Shown: in pieces, positions 13,596 to 15,512 of the stretch | Numbering within the stretch: the first letter of the stretch is position 1 | Layout: the number at the start of each line of letters is the position of its first letter | Source: Spirochaetaceae bacterium UBA6243 | GTDB lineage: Bacteria > Spirochaetota > Spirochaetia > Treponematales > Rectinemataceae | DNA: 15,512 bases | Direction of reading: 5' to 3' | NCBI GenBank assembly: GCA_002441395.1 | Contig: DJVZ01000032.1 | Span: 10,263-25,774, forward strand | Translations under genes and position numbers: made by a program | The notes under the pieces: model-generated | Databases searched by the model: none | What the model saw: only the letters and a program-made list of their open reading frames with translations | What the model was told of the DNA's origin: nothing

Positions 13596-15512
13596 TTACA
13601 GACCCAACAGCGTCTTGGCGGTGAGCGCGCTCGTAAGAATGCTGCCGATACTCACAAAAGTATCGCGCATATACGCCCAAGCCACCGATACCTTGGCCGA
13701 CTTGGTGGGCACAAAGACCGTATCGCCGGGCTGCAGTGTGTAGTTCAGAATATTCGGTCTGAAGAACAGGAATCCTTTGCCCTCGGTGCTGTCAAGCTTG
13801 CCAGAGGCACGGATGATATACGCGTGCGAAAGGTCCGCCTCGCCGGACATCCAGCCGGACTCGGCGATCGCCTGGCGGACGGTCATGCCCTCTCTGTACA
13901 GTACTACATTCTGGCTCGACACTTCGCCGGAGACCAGCACGTAGGTCGGAACCTTCGGCACATAGATGAGGTCGTCCCGCTCAAGCCTGATATCGGAGAG
14001 CGAGCCTGCCAGAGCCTCGAGCGAATCGGGGATTTCGAGCGAAATCCGGCCAAACCCCTCTTTGTAGAGCTGTTTCAGATTGCCGAGCTTGGCCTTCTGG
14101 ATGGCCAGCTCGATTTGCATATTCGCGATCACCGCAGAGGCTGAGTTGAGCGTCGTATCCGTAGAGGTGGGCAGCGAAGTTCCCGCAAGCGTTGCGGCCT
14201 CGAGCTGCGCGATGAGCCTGTCGACCTGCGTCTGCTGCGCCGTAGCCACCGATTTCCGTATGAGCACCAAGCCCTTGGGATAGGCTGTGGAATCATATCC
14301 GCCTGCGGCGACGAGGGCATCGGAAAGTCGCATACCCTCGGAGAACGCGATGGTCTGCGGCTGTCTGACCTGGCCCCGGACCACGATCACCGGCAAGTGC
14401 TCATCGGGCAGAAGCGTCCGGATCGTAATCGCATCACCAGGCGAAAGCAGGACTTTGCTGTTGGGCTGGCGTTTCAGGTAATCCTCAAGGTAGACCACGG
14501 TCGTCTCGCCGGTGGTCTTCTTGATTTCAGCCTTGAGATCCATCAAACTCTGCAAAAGCGTCACGGAGCGGAGGACCGACGACAGTTCAATCTGGTCGTA
14601 ATACGGAATGACCTTCGGGTCCGCCACCTCGCCAGCGATGCTGATCGGTTTCTGATAATACCTGGGATAGAAGAAGACAGTGTCGCGAGGCTGAAGTTCA
14701 ACCTCGGTCTTGCGTGCAATCACCTGACCAGGCGCGAAATTGATGATGCTGTCGCTCGTCGCGCTGTAGCGGCGAACCTCGGCATAGCTCGTCTCAGTGT
14801 CGATGAGCAGGTCGCTCTCCTGGAGAATGTCGGAGAGCTTCATCCCCTTGTACCATGCATAGCGGCCAGGATAGCGGATCGAGCCTTTCAACAGCACTGT
14901 ATCGGGATATTTCGAGAAATCGTGATTCTCGCCTGTATCCCCAGCCGTCACAAAACGAATGATGTCCCTCGGATAGATCTGTATGTCCTGGTATCCCTGG
15001 AGCACCGCGAGCGGACTGAAGGTGAGGTACCCGATTCTGCCGCTCGCCTGCCACCGTTCAATTTCGCCATAGAAAATGTCGGTCGTCGAGAGCAGTTGGT
15101 CAGAGGTCAGTATTTCCGACAGCATTTGGGGAGTACTGAATGAATACAAGCCTGGGAAATTCGTTGCGCCTTCGATCGCAATCGCATTGCCGAATTTATC
15201 GAAGTCGATTTTCTCGGGAAGATATTTCACGGGCACAAAGTGAATGGAATCCATCGCGCGCAAAGGGATATCGTAGGTTTTTCCGAGAACCTCGCGCGGT
15301 GAGAACGTAAGATATTCCCAGCTGCCATCGGCTTTGCGACGCGTCAATTCGGCATAATCGAGGTTGGTGTCCTGCAGTATCTGGTCAGAAGTGACGACCG
15401 AAGAGAGCATCAGGCTTGGTGTGCGCGCATAGGGGCCTTCGTACCGTATACTGCCGGAAGTATAGACGACTTCAAGATAAAGGCCGGTATCGGTCTCTAT
15501 GCTGGTGGCGCC
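13596..15512 (-). CDS. Multi-SLBB polysaccharide export protein (OPX-like), 5' end outside window
   Basis: The frame stays open to the right edge, so 638 C-terminal residues are visible and the N-terminus is missing. Six SLBB-type repeats can be aligned by eye at visible residues about 13-94, 111-188, 206-283, 290-365, 374-519 and 523-603. Each opens with a pattern like GSIRYPGRY...MKLSDIL and most close with PRD or PGD plus a hydrophobic strand. The fifth repeat carries a helical insertion of roughly 80 residues. The end (WAYMRDTFVSIGSILTSALT and after) is helical and moderately hydrophobic, perhaps comparable to the membrane-crossing helix of Wza. Export proteins of this kind form the outer-membrane/periplasmic conduit for polysaccharide. 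The missing part probably holds the signal peptide and Poly_export domain. It shares an operon with the Wzz-type gene. Confidence 0.88.
   Translation of the reverse strand, partial: GATSIETDTGLYLEVVYTSGSIRYEGPYARTPSLMLSSVVTSDQILQDTNLDYAELTRRKADGSWEYLTFSPREVLGKTYDIPLRAMDSIHFVPVKYLPEKIDFDKFGNAIAIEGATNFPGLYSFSTPQMLSEILTSDQLLSTTDIFYGEIERWQASGRIGYLTFSPLAVLQGYQDIQIYPRDIIRFVTAGDTGENHDFSKYPDTVLLKGSIRYPGRYAWYKGMKLSDILQESDLLIDTETSYAEVRRYSATSDSIINFAPGQVIARKTEVELQPRDTVFFYPRYYQKPISIAGEVADPKVIPYYDQIELSSVLRSVTLLQSLMDLKAEIKKTTGETTVVYLEDYLKRQPNSKVLLSPGDAITIRTLLPDEHLPVIVVRGQVRQPQTIAFSEGMRLSDALVAAGGYDSTAYPKGLVLIRKSVATAQQTQVDRLIAQLEAATLAGTSLPTSTDTTLNSASAVIANMQIELAIQKAKLGNLKQLYKEGFGRISLEIPDSLEALAGSLSDIRLERDDLIYVPKVPTYVLVSGEVSSQNVVLYREGMTVRQAIAESGWMSGEADLSHAYIIRASGKLDSTEGKGFLFFRPNILNYTLQPGDTVFVPTKSAKVSVAWAYMRDTFVSIGSILTSALTAKTLLGL

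Noticed and set aside
1..15512. Phage, transposon, CRISPR or toxin-antitoxin content
   Set aside because: No integrase, transposase, direct-repeat array or small paired genes could be found on either strand. The caspase-like gene has no recognisable defence partner beside it.

Overview
The window looks like chromosome of a GC-rich, diderm, chemoheterotrophic bacterium, most likely a spirochaete (Spirochaetota). That placement is an inference from the style of the carbohydrate ABC transporter and its signal-peptidase-I-type binding protein, from the large multi-SLBB export protein, and from free use of GTG starts. No rRNA or other phylogenetic marker is present, so it is tentative. No tRNA, rRNA, CRISPR array, insertion sequence or phage gene is visible.

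Region 1 (1-8898, + strand) is one compact nine-gene catabolic operon. A strong sigma70-type promoter (TTGACA, 17-base spacer, TATCCT, with a T-rich upstream element) is followed by an inverted repeat suited to repressor binding. The genes are: class I DhnA/LsrF-type aldolase, SorC/LsrR-type regulator, zinc-dependent alcohol/polyol dehydrogenase, NAD-kinase-fold protein, two MalF/MalG-type permeases, a periplasmic solute-binding protein, an AP-endonuclease-2-type sugar isomerase/epimerase, and a DraG-type ADP-ribosylglycohydrolase homologue. Several genes overlap by 4-10 bases. The likely logic is import of a carbohydrate or glycoside, hydrolysis, isomerisation or oxidation, phosphorylation and aldol cleavage, with SorC sensing a phosphorylated intermediate. 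There is no ordinary sugar kinase (PfkB, FGGY, ROK) and no transporter ATPase. The NAD-kinase-fold protein is therefore the candidate kinase, and the ATPase must be supplied from elsewhere. I do not recognise this gene set as a described pathway, and it is the best candidate here for something new.

Region 2 (8920-11004, - strand) encodes an exported caspase-like (C14) protein with an intact His/Cys dyad and a TPR-like C-terminal half. It converges on the operon with 21 bases between stop codons.

Region 3 (11060-12198) has lower GC and holds a complete qorB/ytfG-type NAD(P)H:quinone oxidoreductase on + and, divergently, a 5'-truncated HxlR-family regulator. This is the usual ytfG/ytfH pair, but the regulator has lost its N-terminal part and the shared intergenic region.

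Region 4 (12238-15512, - strand) is the 3' end of an exopolysaccharide/O-antigen operon: a multi-SLBB export protein (5' end outside the window), a Wzz-type chain-length protein, and a strong hairpin terminator.
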